Source of the DNA: Streptomyces tateyamensis
GTDB taxonomy: Bacteria; Actinomycetota; Actinomycetes; Streptomycetales; Streptomycetaceae
DNA length: 44,063 nucleotides
Direction of reading: 5' to 3'
Assembly: GCF_003205575.1 (NCBI RefSeq)
Contig: NZ_PYBW01000151.1
Span: forward strand, 1-44,063
Below the pieces are notes generated by a model. The model was not told the DNA's origin. It did not search any database and saw only the letters and a program-made list of their open reading frames with translations. Positions 22,960-30,549 of this stretch are shown here, one piece after another. How positions within the stretch are numbered: the first letter of the stretch is position 1; each line of letters starts with the position of its first letter. Both the position numbers and the translations under genes were made by a program.

Positions 22960-23068
22960 GGCCCTCACCTCGCCCTTCCAGAGTAGTTCCGCCGGGGCGC
23001 CCACGAACGGTCCGGCAGCCCCCACTAGAGTCCGTTCCCGGATGACGATCACCATCGGGGAGGGCAAC

Positions 23069-24438
23069 GTGCCGGGGGACCTGGCTGCGTACTGCGCCGA
23101 GGCGCTGGCGGAGCATGACTGCGCATCAGTCTCCGTGGCGGTGGCCGAGGGCGGTGAGATCGTCCGGCAGGAGGCGCACGGCTGGGCCGACACCGCCGGG
23201 CGCCGCCCGGCCACCCCGCAGACGGTCTACCGGCTGGCCTCGGTCACCAAGACCTTCACCGCCACCGCCGTCTGCCTGGCCGCCGACCGGGGCCTGCTGG
23301 ACCTGGACGCGCCGGTGCCCGGCCCGTACGGCGACCCGGCTCCGACGGTGCGTCAGCTGCTCCAGCACCGCGGCGGCTTCAGCACCTTCTACGCCTTCCA
23401 CTACGGCCCGGGCGAGTCACCGGTCGACCCGGCGGACTACCTGCTGCCGCTGCGCCCGCCCGGCACCGGGTTCGAGTACGCCAACCTCGGCTACTACCTG
23501 CTGGGCCGGCTGCTGGAGCAGGCCACCGGGACGGTGCTCGACCAGTACCTGCGCCGCGAGGTCTTCGAACCGCTGGGGATGGCGGACACCCACCTCGGCG
23601 CGGACTACCGGGGCAGCGCGCCGACCGCGGTGGGCTACACCCGCGACGGCCGGCCCTACCCGCGCACCAGCACCCGGCACCCGGGCGCCACGGCCGGCTG
23701 GTCCACCGCCACCGACCTGGTCCGCTTCGCCGAGGGCTACCGTTCGCTGCTGCGCCCCGGGACCGCCGCGGCCGCGGTCGACCGCTGCCGATCGACGCCG
23801 CGATGGGCTACGGCCTGGGGTGGCAGGTCTCGACCGGAACGGGGCCGACCGTCCTCGGGCACGGCGGGGGCATGGGCGGCGCGGCGGCGATGATGCTCAC
23901 CGTGCCCGAGCGCGGGCTCTCCCTCGCGGTGCTCTGCAACAGCACCGACAAGGCGGTGCGGGACGCGGTCCTGGACCGCCTGATGACCGGCCTCGTCCCC
24001 GGCAGCCGGCCGGCCGACTACCTGGTCGGCTTCGACGCGCCGGCCGAGCCGCTGACGCTGCCGGCGGGGGAGTGGGCCGGGACCGTGGACACCCCGCAGG
24101 GCGCGGTGCCGTTGCGGCTGCGGGTGCTGACCCGGGATCGGGTCGAGGTGGAGCTGCCCTCGGTGGGCGCACGGGCGGTGGCCCCGGCCACGGCCTCGGC
24201 GCGGTGGGCGCTGCGGGTCCAGGTCCCGCTGCAGTTGCCGACCCGGGACGCCGAGCTGGCCGGCCCGCTGCTCGGCCTGGAACTGCGCGCGGGCGGTACG
24301 GCGGTCGGCGGGGCGGCGGTCGGCGGGGCGGCGGGAAGTGCCGAGCTGGTCGGGGTGGCCCGGTGCTACGGCCCTGGCGATGCGACCGGCTACCTGGGCG
24401 GCTTCCTCACCCTGCCGTGCCGGCTCGGTGCCGCATGA
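23069..24438 (+). pseudogene. Serine hydrolase (beta-lactamase/DD-peptidase class C family), broken by a 1-base frameshift
   Basis: Two frames together make about 456 residues. The first has the SxxK motif (LASVTKTFTA) and the Y-A-N triad member (GFEYANLGYYLLG). The second, beginning around MGYGLGWQVS, has the HGG motif (VLGHGGGMGG), the third active-site element. The frame must change by one base near 23782-23790; adding a base restores continuity (...AAVDR to LPIDAAMGYGLGWQ). All three catalytic motifs survive, so this is either a sequencing error or a young inactivation. Start GTG 23069 is chosen for GGGAGG with 5-base spacing; ATG 23042 is possible, since TAGAGT at about 23025 would place transcription near it. 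The family includes esterases and D-aminopeptidases; substrate unknown. No signal peptide. The downstream GNAT gene overlaps its stop. Confidence 0.82.
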
Positions 24439-24959
24439 GCATCCTGCTGACCGGCGCCGAGCCCGCCGAGGTTCCCGAGCTGGCCCGGGTGCACTACCGG
24501 TCCTGGCTGGAGACCTACCCGGAGCCGGCCGCCGGGATCGACCTGGCCTGGCTGCGGGCCAACCGGGCCGAACTGCTGGAAGCGGCCGGCCGCCGGCGCT
24601 GGCTCGGCCTGGTGGAATCGGCCGGCCGCGACCCGCAGGACTGGTTCCTGCGGGTGGCCCGGTCGGCGGCGGACGGCGAGATCCTGGGCTTCCTGTGCGG
24701 CGTGGTCGGCGTGGGCGGCCAACCGGTCAGCCTAGGCCCGATGTACCTGCTGCGCGCGGCCCAGGGGCAGGGCGTCGGGGACCGGCTGATGGGCGAGTTC
24801 CTGGACTGGGCGGCGGGCCGGCCGATCGCCCTGTGGGCCACCGAGTACAACGCGCGGGCGATCCGGTTCTACCAGCGGTACGGCTTCGAGCTGACCGAGG
24901 AGCGCGAGCTGTGGCGCGAGCGGCTGCCGAACGTGCGGATGGTGCGGCCGGGGGACTGA
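24435..24959 (+). CDS. GNAT-family N-acetyltransferase
   Basis: 174 residues. The acetyl-CoA pyrophosphate-binding motif A is YLLRAAQGQGVGDRLMGEFL (R-x-x-Q-G-x-G-x-G/A type), and NARAIRFYQRYGFELTEERE is the usual C-terminal motif B. The N terminus HYRSWLETYPEPAAGIDLAWL resembles GNATs that act on amines or ribosomal-protein-like targets. ATG at 24435 overlaps the TGA of the serine hydrolase frame (ATGA), so the two are coupled. This coupling also argues that the upstream frame was translated to its end until recently. Substrate unknown. Confidence 0.88.
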   Translation: MSILLTGAEPAEVPELARVHYRSWLETYPEPAAGIDLAWLRANRAELLEAAGRRRWLGLVESAGRDPQDWFLRVARSAADGEILGFLCGVVGVGGQPVSLGPMYLLRAAQGQGVGDRLMGEFLDWAAGRPIALWATEYNARAIRFYQRYGFELTEERELWRERLPNVRMVRPGD

Positions 24960-25024
24960 GGCGCCGGCCGGGCCGTCGGCCCGGCGCGGTGTGCCACAGT
25001 GGCAGGGAAGGGGAGGTGGAACGC

Positions 25025-26125
25025 ATGAGACTGGGCGACACCTTCTGCCGCCAGGTCGCCGACGCCGATCCGCTGGGCGCCGACCGGTTGCTCGCCCTGC
25101 TGCCGCGGCACAACGAACGGGCCGACCGCCGGGCGCTGGTGGCCCTGCTCGCCGAGCTGGTGGCCGCCGCCGAGCGCGCGCCGCTGACCGGGACCGCCGA
25201 GCAGCTGGCCGCCGTGCGCGACCTCGGCCTGCCGCTGGGCTCGCTGCGCCGCCACGGGGTGGAGCCGCTGGGGGCGGTGCCCGGCGCCGAGCCGCTGCTG
25301 CGGCGCCTGGGCGGGTCCGTCGGCATGGTCCCGCGCGACACCGTGCTGCACTACGGCGCCTGGAACCCGACCGGCGCCCGGCAGCGGATGTACACCGGCG
25401 CGGCCGCGGAGAGCGTGCTGATCCACTCGGTCCGGGTCGGCGCCCCCAGCGCCGAACGCACCGCGCTGGCACTGGCCGCGCTGTCCGAGCAGGATCCGGC
25501 CGCCCCCGAGTACGCCGACGCGCTGGCCGAGGCCGGCGCCCGGCTGCGCCCGCTCGTCGAGTCGGTCGACGCGGTCGCCGAGCAGGTCGCGCCGGCCGAG
25601 TTCTTCACCGCCCGGCTCCGCCCCTTCATGCAGGAGGTGCGCGTCGGCACCCGCGCGTACTACGGCCCCGCCGCCGCCCACCTGCCGCTGCACCTGGTCG
25701 ACCAGCTGCTCTGGGCCGGCGACCGGACGGACCCGGTCCACCGCGGCCTGCAGCTGGACCTGCTGGAGTACGGGCTGCCGCAGTGGTCCCGGCTCTACCG
25801 CGAGCGGACGGGCCGCGAGTCGGTGGTCTCCGCGGTCCTGCGCGCGCTGCGGGCGGCCGGGACCGGCGCCCCGACCACGCTGCTCCGCTCGGCACAGGCG
25901 GCCGCCGCGCTGCTGCGGCAGCTGGTGGTGTTCCGCGGCCGGCACCTGCGCCTGGTCCGGGCGGCCTACACCGAGGACGGTCCGTTCCGGGCCGGCAGTG
26001 CCGGGGCCGCACCGGAGCTGGTCCGGCACCTGCTGGACCTGACCCGGGAGCGGGCCCGGCAGGTGGCGGGGGCCCACAGCGGGACGGGGCATCCGGTCAG
26101 TACGGGCGCCGGCCCCACGCCGTGA
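25025..26125 (+). CDS. PrnB-like protein (monodechloroaminopyrrolnitrin synthase / indoleamine dioxygenase fold)
   Basis: 366 residues, close to PrnB of pyrrolnitrin biosynthesis (about 360). Colinear similarity, by memory of PrnB: DPLGADRLLALLP near the N terminus; RDLGLPLGSLRRHGVEPL; PRDTVLHYGAWNPTGARQR; FFTARLRPFMQEVRVGTRAY; and FRGRHLRLVRAAY, whose histidine corresponds to the proposed haem ligand of PrnB. PrnB is a haem protein that rearranges 7-chlorotryptophan to an aminophenylpyrrole. No halogenase or other prn genes are in the window, so the substrate is probably a different indole or tryptophan derivative. ATG at 25025 has GGGGAGGTGG upstream. The 3' end overlaps the convergent methyltransferase gene by 29 bases. 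Family likely, activity unknown. Confidence 0.75.
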   Translation: MRLGDTFCRQVADADPLGADRLLALLPRHNERADRRALVALLAELVAAAERAPLTGTAEQLAAVRDLGLPLGSLRRHGVEPLGAVPGAEPLLRRLGGSVGMVPRDTVLHYGAWNPTGARQRMYTGAAAESVLIHSVRVGAPSAERTALALAALSEQDPAAPEYADALAEAGARLRPLVESVDAVAEQVAPAEFFTARLRPFMQEVRVGTRAYYGPAAAHLPLHLVDQLLWAGDRTDPVHRGLQLDLLEYGLPQWSRLYRERTGRESVVSAVLRALRAAGTGAPTTLLRSAQAAAALLRQLVVFRGRHLRLVRAAYTEDGPFRAGSAGAAPELVRHLLDLTRERARQVAGAHSGTGHPVSTGAGPTP

Positions 26126-26912
26126 CCATCAGGTTCGGCAGGTAGCGGGCCTCGGGGTGCGTCAGCGCCTCGATCAGCTCGGTCAGCTGTTGCTCCGTCA
26201 GCAGGCCGGTGGCGAGCAGCGGGGCCCGCAGCTGATCCAGGGTCAGCGGCAGGAACGCCGAACCGCCCGTCAGCAGCGGCCCGTGCACCTGGGCGCCGAC
26301 CTCGGTCAGCCCCGCCTCGGTGAGGGCGTCCGGCAGCCGGCGGCCGTAGCCCGGGTCGGCACCCGCCGCGGCGAACGCGGCGGCCAGCGCGCGGTACAGC
26401 CGTTCGGCCGGCAGCTGGTGGCCCTCGGGCCAGTAGCGGGCCACCGCCTCGCCCATCGGGCCCGCCACGTCGAAGTCCTCCACCACCACCCAACCGCCCG
26501 GCCGGGTCGCGGCCAGCATCCGGCGCAGTGCCTCGTCCCGCCCCGGCAGGTGCTCCAGCAGCGCGCGGGCGTGCACCAGGTCGAAGGCGCCGGCCGGCAG
26601 CGGGTCGACCAGCAGGTCGTGCCGGCGGACCGTCAGCTGCGCCGGGCCGCGGCCCGCGGCGAACCGCGGGTCCAGGTCGGTGGCCAGTACCTGCCCGGTC
26701 GGGCCGACCCGTTCGGCCAGCCAGCGTGCCACGCTGCCGGCCCCGCACCCCAGCTCCAGGCAGGCCCAGCCGGCCGCCACGCCCAGCGCGGCCAGCCGTT
26801 CGGTGGTGGCCGGGTCGTACACCTGCTCCAGGGCGGTCAGCCGCTCGTGCTCGTGGGACCAGGTGCGGTCGAAGGCGTACGGGGTGCTGGCGGGGGGCTG
26901 GGGTTCGGGCAC
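26097..26912 (-). CDS. SAM-dependent methyltransferase (class I)
   Basis: 271 residues. Motif I is CLELGCGAGSVARWLAE and an acidic ribose-binding residue follows in VLATDLDPRF. HDLLVDPLPAGAFDLVHARA and LEHLPGRDEALRRML fit motifs II-III, and TRPGGWVVVEDFDV the later strand. The Rossmann core is therefore complete. The acceptor substrate cannot be told; the closest general type is the UbiE/Methyltransf_11-like small-molecule methylase. The GTG at 26912 has GAAGGG 9 bases upstream; the frame is open further upstream but there it overlaps the divergent transglycosylase gene. It converges on and overlaps the PrnB-like gene. Confidence 0.88.
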   Translation of the reverse strand: MPEPQPPASTPYAFDRTWSHEHERLTALEQVYDPATTERLAALGVAAGWACLELGCGAGSVARWLAERVGPTGQVLATDLDPRFAAGRGPAQLTVRRHDLLVDPLPAGAFDLVHARALLEHLPGRDEALRRMLAATRPGGWVVVEDFDVAGPMGEAVARYWPEGHQLPAERLYRALAAAFAAAGADPGYGRRLPDALTEAGLTEVGAQVHGPLLTGGSAFLPLTLDQLRAPLLATGLLTEQQLTELIEALTHPEARYLPNLMVTAWGRRPY

Positions 26913-26995
26913 GGAGCGAGGCCCTTCGAGGAGACAGGAGTCGGTGCGCCTAGTCTGGAGGATCACGAGGTCCGATGGGTGGAGGGGGTACGCGG

Positions 26996-27658
26996 ATGCG
27001 GCGGGTCGGTCGGGCGGTGGTGGGGGTCGTCGCGGTGCTGGCGCTGGGGATCCTGGTGCACGGGGTGCGGGGCAGGGAGGGCGCGTCGGCGGCGCCGTCC
27101 GCCTCGCCTTCCGCAGCTCCCGCCGGCTCCCCCTCCTCCGCTCCCGTTCCCTCCGCGTCCCCCTCCACCACGGACTACGACCCGGCCCGGTTCGCCGCAC
27201 AGGTGAAGAAGCGGGCGGGGGAGGCCGGGATCGATCCGCAGCTGTTGATGGCGATCCTCTACAACGAGAGCTACAAGCCGCACGACCCGTCGCTGGAGCG
27301 GGCCTGGCAGCGGCTGAAGCCGGACTCCGCGTTCGGCATCGCCAACATGCACCGGGCCGCGTTCGACGACACCAAGGCCGGGCGGGACTTCGCCAACCGC
27401 CAGTGGGAGGAACTGCCGGACGACCCCGACCTGGCACTCGAGGCGGCCGCCTGGTTCCTGCACGACCTCGCCGCCCAGCTCCCGGGCCACCACGGCGCAG
27501 CCGGGCTGACCGAGAACGACCTGCTCGCCCTGGGCTACAACGCCGGCGCGGGAAACATGCTCGCCTTCGCCCGCGGCACCTCGGTCGGGCCCACCGCCCG
27601 CTCGTACCTGGACCAGCTCCACGCGAACTGGCCGAAGGCGGCCCACGCCTTGGCGTAG
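26996..27658 (+). CDS. Lytic transglycosylase-like (SLT-fold) membrane-anchored protein
   Basis: 220 residues. A signal anchor at about 4-26 (VGRAVVGVVAVLALGILVHG) is followed by an Ala/Ser/Pro tether (30-58). The SLT-like domain runs from about 62: IDPQLLMAILYNESYK gives the presumed catalytic glutamate (E91), FGIANMHRAAFD replaces the usual GLMQ segment, and LGYNAGAGN is the conserved YNAG motif. Such domains cleave glycan strands of peptidoglycan or the equivalent. ATG at 26996 follows GGAGGGGG with 7-base spacing. A -10-like TAGTCT lies around 26951. Its TAG stop is followed in the same frame by a conserved-domain remnant. Confident of the fold. Confidence 0.85.
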   Translation: MRRVGRAVVGVVAVLALGILVHGVRGREGASAAPSASPSAAPAGSPSSAPVPSASPSTTDYDPARFAAQVKKRAGEAGIDPQLLMAILYNESYKPHDPSLERAWQRLKPDSAFGIANMHRAAFDDTKAGRDFANRQWEELPDDPDLALEAAAWFLHDLAAQLPGHHGAAGLTENDLLALGYNAGAGNMLAFARGTSVGPTARSYLDQLHANWPKAAHALA

Positions 27659-27703
27659 CGCGGCGCGCCACGCGGGGGCGGCCCGGCCGCGCTCCGCAGC
27701 GGG

Positions 27704-28156
27704 GGCGGTTTCAAGATCGACCACCCGCTGGACCCGGCCAACCGGTACCTCGCGCACTCCTTCGTGGAGTCCCCGGAGATGCTCAACCTCTACAGCGGCA
27801 CCGCCGAGACCGGCCCGGACGGGGAGGCCGTGATCGAGCTGCCGGACTGGTTCGCGGCGTTGAACCGCGACTACTGCTACCAGTTGACGCCGATCGGGCA
27901 GGTCGCCCGGCTGGCGGTGGTCCGCGAGCTGCGGGACAACAGCTTCGCCATCCGCTCCGAGCCGCCCGGGGTCCGGGTCTGCTGGCAGGTCACCGGGGTG
28001 CGGCAGGACCCGTGGGCCAACGCCAACCGCCTGGTCGTCGAGGAGGACAAGCCGGCGGGGGAGCGCGACCGATACCGCCACCCCGCGGAGCACGGGCAGC
28101 CGATGGACCGCCACATCCGGGCCGCCGAGGCCGCCGAGATGGGAGTGACGCTGTGA
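27704..28156 (+). pseudogene. 5'-truncated conserved-domain remnant (KIDHPLDP...QDPWANA domain)
   Basis: From about 27707 the frame reads GFKIDHPLDPANRYLAHSF, then VESPEMLNLYSGTAE, ELPDWFAALNRDYCYQLTPI, CWQVTGVRQDPWANANRLVV. This is the C-terminal domain of a widespread family of bacterial surface or tail-fibre-like proteins, known to me only as uncharacterised. Conserved coding sequence extends upstream of the first possible GTG (27764), which lacks a ribosome binding site. The frame is closed 5' by the TAG of the transglycosylase gene (27656-27658), which is in the same frame. It therefore looks like a gene whose front has been lost. Alternatives are an unusual CTG start or TAG read-through from the upstream gene. 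Confidence 0.65.
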
Positions 28157-28488
28157 GGGGTGAAGTCGTGACAGGTGACGCGGTGACAGGTGACGCCGTG
28201 AGGGATGACGCGGTGACGGACGACGTGCCGGCGGCCGACCCGCTGCCGGCCGACGGGGCGCTGGCCGAGCAGCTGCGCGGGCGGCTGGCCGAGCTGCGCC
28301 GGGAGCTCCGGCTGGGGGAGGAGCAGCTGGCCGGGCTGGCCCGGCAGGAGGCGGTGCTGCGTCAGCAGCTGCTGCAGGTCGCGGGCGCGGTGCAGGTGCT
28401 CACCGAGCTGGTCGGCGAGCCGGCGCCCGGGGCCCGGGTGGCGCCGCAGCAGCCCGGGCCGCCACCCCGTCGGGTGGTGGTCGGCTGA
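28153..28488 (+). CDS. Coiled-coil protein with N-terminal acidic repeats
   Basis: 111 residues, unrecognised. Residues 6-25 are four 5-residue repeats (VTGDA, VTGDA, VRDDA, VTDDV). A predicted coiled coil follows (about 37-82: ALAEQLRGRLAELRRELRLG and EEQLAGLARQEAVLRQQLLQ) and then a Pro-rich tail. GTG at 28153 overlaps the TGA of the remnant frame and has GGGAG 7 bases upstream, located within the end of that frame. The two were evidently an operon, and the protein may have been a partner or chaperone of the lost surface protein. That is inference. Confidence 0.6.
   Translation: MRGEVVTGDAVTGDAVRDDAVTDDVPAADPLPADGALAEQLRGRLAELRRELRLGEEQLAGLARQEAVLRQQLLQVAGAVQVLTELVGEPAPGARVAPQQPGPPPRRVVVG
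28168..28227 (+). repeat. Four tandem 15-bp repeats
   Basis: Units begin at 28168, 28183, 28198 and 28213. The first two (GTGACAGGTGACGCG/C) are nearly identical and the last two diverged. Each begins with GTG, giving several alternative start codons in frame. Length 15 keeps the reading frame. Confidence 0.8.
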
Positions 28489-28617
28489 CGCCAAGTCAGG
28501 GCGTCGCTGCGCCGGACGGGGGAGTAACCGGCTCGTTCGGCGCAGTCCGCCTCGTGATGCGCGCCGCGGGTTCGCAGACTCTAAGCCGGGGGTGGCCTCG
28601 CCCGAAGGAGACAAGTG

Positions 28618-29742
28618 ATGAACCCGGTTCAGCGCCGTACCGCCCTGGCCGTCGCGGTGGTCGCGCTCGCCTTGGGCGCCAGCGCCTGCGGCAGCGCCAA
28701 GCAGTCCAGCAGTGGAGGTGGCGGAGCCAGCGGCTCCGGCTCAGGCTCGGGCGCGGCCTCCGCCGCGCTCAAGATCGGCCTGCTGCTCCCGGAGTCGAAG
28801 ACCACCCGGTACGAGCAGTTCGACCGGCCGCTGATCGAGGCCAAGATCAAGGCACTGGCGCCCAACGCGACCATCGACTACTACAACGCCAACCAGGACG
28901 CGACGCAGCAGCAGACCCAGGTCGACACCGCGCTGACCAAGGGCGACAAGGTGCTGATCCTGGACGCGGTAGACGCCAAGGCGATCCAGTCCTCCGTGCA
29001 GAAGGCGCACGACGCGGGCGTCAAGGTGGTCGCCTACGACCGCCTGGCCCAGGGCCCGGTGGACGCCTACGTCTCGTTCGACAACAACAAGGTCGGCCAG
29101 CTGCAGGGCCAGGCGCTGGTGGCGGCGGTCGGCAGCAAGGCCGGCTCCGGCCAGATCATCATGATCAACGGCTCGCCCACCGACCCGAACGCGGGCCAGT
29201 TCAAGGCCGGCGCGCACAGCCAGATCGACGGCAAGCTCAAGATCGGCAAGGAGTACGACACGCCGAACTGGGACCCGAACAACGCCAACCAGGAGGCCAG
29301 TGCCGCGATCACCGCGATCGGCGCCCCGAACGTGGTCGGCGTCTACTCGGCCAATGACGGCATGGCCGCCGGTATCGCCACCGCGCTCAAGGCCGCGAAC
29401 CTGAGCGTGCCGCTGACCGGCCAGGACGCCCAGCTGGACGCGGTGCAGCGGATCGTGGGCGGCACCCAGACGATGTCCATCTACAAGCCGTACAAGCCGG
29501 AGGCGGAGACCGCCGCCACCATGGCCGTGGACCTGGGCACCGGCACCGCGCTGAACGCCTCGGTGGCCCCGACCACCTCCACCAGCGGCAGCGGCGCCGA
29601 GGTGAAGTCCAACCTGATCACCCCGATCGTGCTGAACAAGGACAACATCAAGACCACCGTGGTCGCCGACGGCCTCTACACGGTCGCCCAGATCTGCACC
29701 CCCGACTTCGCCGCAGCCTGCACCGCCGCCGGCCTGTCCTGA
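28618..29742 (+). CDS. xylF: Sugar-binding lipoprotein of a xylose-type ABC transporter
   Basis: 374 residues. The lipoprotein signal has RRTALAVAVVALALGASAC with Cys as the lipidation site, followed by a Ser/Gly tether. The mature part is a periplasmic-binding-protein type I sensor: LKIGLLLPESKTTRYEQFDR, then VVAYDRLAQGPVDAYVSFDN, which closely parallels D-xylose-binding XylF. NDGMAAGIATALKAANL and LTGQDAQLDAVQRI are typical sugar-binding elements. ATG at 28618 is preferred over GTG 28615 because AAGGAG then has 7-base spacing. It opens a three-gene operon with the ATPase and permease. Xylose is the likely ligand; other pentoses are possible. Confidence 0.88.
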   Translation: MNPVQRRTALAVAVVALALGASACGSAKQSSSGGGGASGSGSGSGAASAALKIGLLLPESKTTRYEQFDRPLIEAKIKALAPNATIDYYNANQDATQQQTQVDTALTKGDKVLILDAVDAKAIQSSVQKAHDAGVKVVAYDRLAQGPVDAYVSFDNNKVGQLQGQALVAAVGSKAGSGQIIMINGSPTDPNAGQFKAGAHSQIDGKLKIGKEYDTPNWDPNNANQEASAAITAIGAPNVVGVYSANDGMAAGIATALKAANLSVPLTGQDAQLDAVQRIVGGTQTMSIYKPYKPEAETAATMAVDLGTGTALNASVAPTTSTSGSGAEVKSNLITPIVLNKDNIKTTVVADGLYTVAQICTPDFAAACTAAGLS

Positions 29743-29757
29743 CGAAGGGCGGACACC

Positions 29758-30549
29758 GTGGCAACCGCAACTCCGGCTCACCCGGTCCTGGCCCTGCGCG
29801 GGGTCTCCAAGCGGTTCGGTGCCGTCCAGGCGCTGACCGACATCGAACTGGAAGTGCACACCGGCGAAGTGGTCGCCCTGGTGGGGGACAACGGCGCCGG
29901 CAAGTCGACCCTGGTCAAGACGATCGCCGGGGTGAACCAACCGGACGCGGGCGTGATCGAGTGGGAGGGCCACGAGGTCAGCATCCACCGCCCGCAGGAC
30001 GCCCAGCACCTGGGCGTGGCGACCGTGTACCAGGACCTGGCGCTCTGCGACAACCTGGACGTGGTCGGCAACCTCTTCCTCGGTCGCGAGCTGAAGCGCT
30101 TCGGCGTCCTCGACGAGGTCGAGATGGAGAAGCGCTCGCGCACGCTGCTGGACACGCTGTCGATCCGGATCCCCAGCGTGCGGATCCCGATCGCCTCGCT
30201 GTCCGGCGGTCAGCGCCAGGTGGTGGCGATCGCCCGCTCGCTGATCGGCTCGCCCAAGGTGGTCATCCTGGACGAGCCGACCGCGGCCCTGGGCGTAGAG
30301 CAGACCGCGCAGGTCCTGGACCTGGTCGAGCGGCTGCGCGGCCAGGGCCTCGGGGTGATCCTGATCAGCCACAACATGGCCGACGTGATGGCCGTGGCGG
30401 ACCGCGTCGCGGTGCTGCGGCTGGGCCGCAACAACGGAGTATTCGAGCGGCGGTCGACCACCCAGGAAGAGATCATCTCGGCCATCACCGGTGCCACGGA
30501 CAACGCCGTGACCCGCCGTCAGGCCCGAGGCACGGAGGGCACGCAGTGA
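29758..30549 (+). CDS. xylG: Sugar ABC transporter ATPase, single nucleotide-binding domain
   Basis: 263 residues with Walker A GDNGAGKST, signature LSGGQRQVVAIARSL, Walker B VVILDEPTAALG and the switch histidine in ILISHNM. The sequence is of the ribose/xylose (RbsA/XylG) class, but it has one ATPase domain, where the E. coli proteins have two fused. One-domain versions are common in actinobacterial xylose/galactofuranose-type systems and would work as dimers. GTG at 29758 lies 15 bases after xylF. It overlaps the permease gene by GTGA at 30546-30549. It would energise pentose import through the permease. Confidence 0.9.
   Translation: MATATPAHPVLALRGVSKRFGAVQALTDIELEVHTGEVVALVGDNGAGKSTLVKTIAGVNQPDAGVIEWEGHEVSIHRPQDAQHLGVATVYQDLALCDNLDVVGNLFLGRELKRFGVLDEVEMEKRSRTLLDTLSIRIPSVRIPIASLSGGQRQVVAIARSLIGSPKVVILDEPTAALGVEQTAQVLDLVERLRGQGLGVILISHNMADVMAVADRVAVLRLGRNNGVFERRSTTQEEIISAITGATDNAVTRRQARGTEGTQ

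Noticed and set aside
25025..26912. A pyrrolnitrin gene cluster
   Set aside because: Only a PrnB-like gene is present; no tryptophan halogenase, second halogenase or Rieske oxygenase lies within the window.
28153..28240. Attachment site suggested by the tandem repeats at the end of the remnant gene
   Set aside because: Repeats are in frame within a gene, and no tRNA, integrase or phage gene is nearby.
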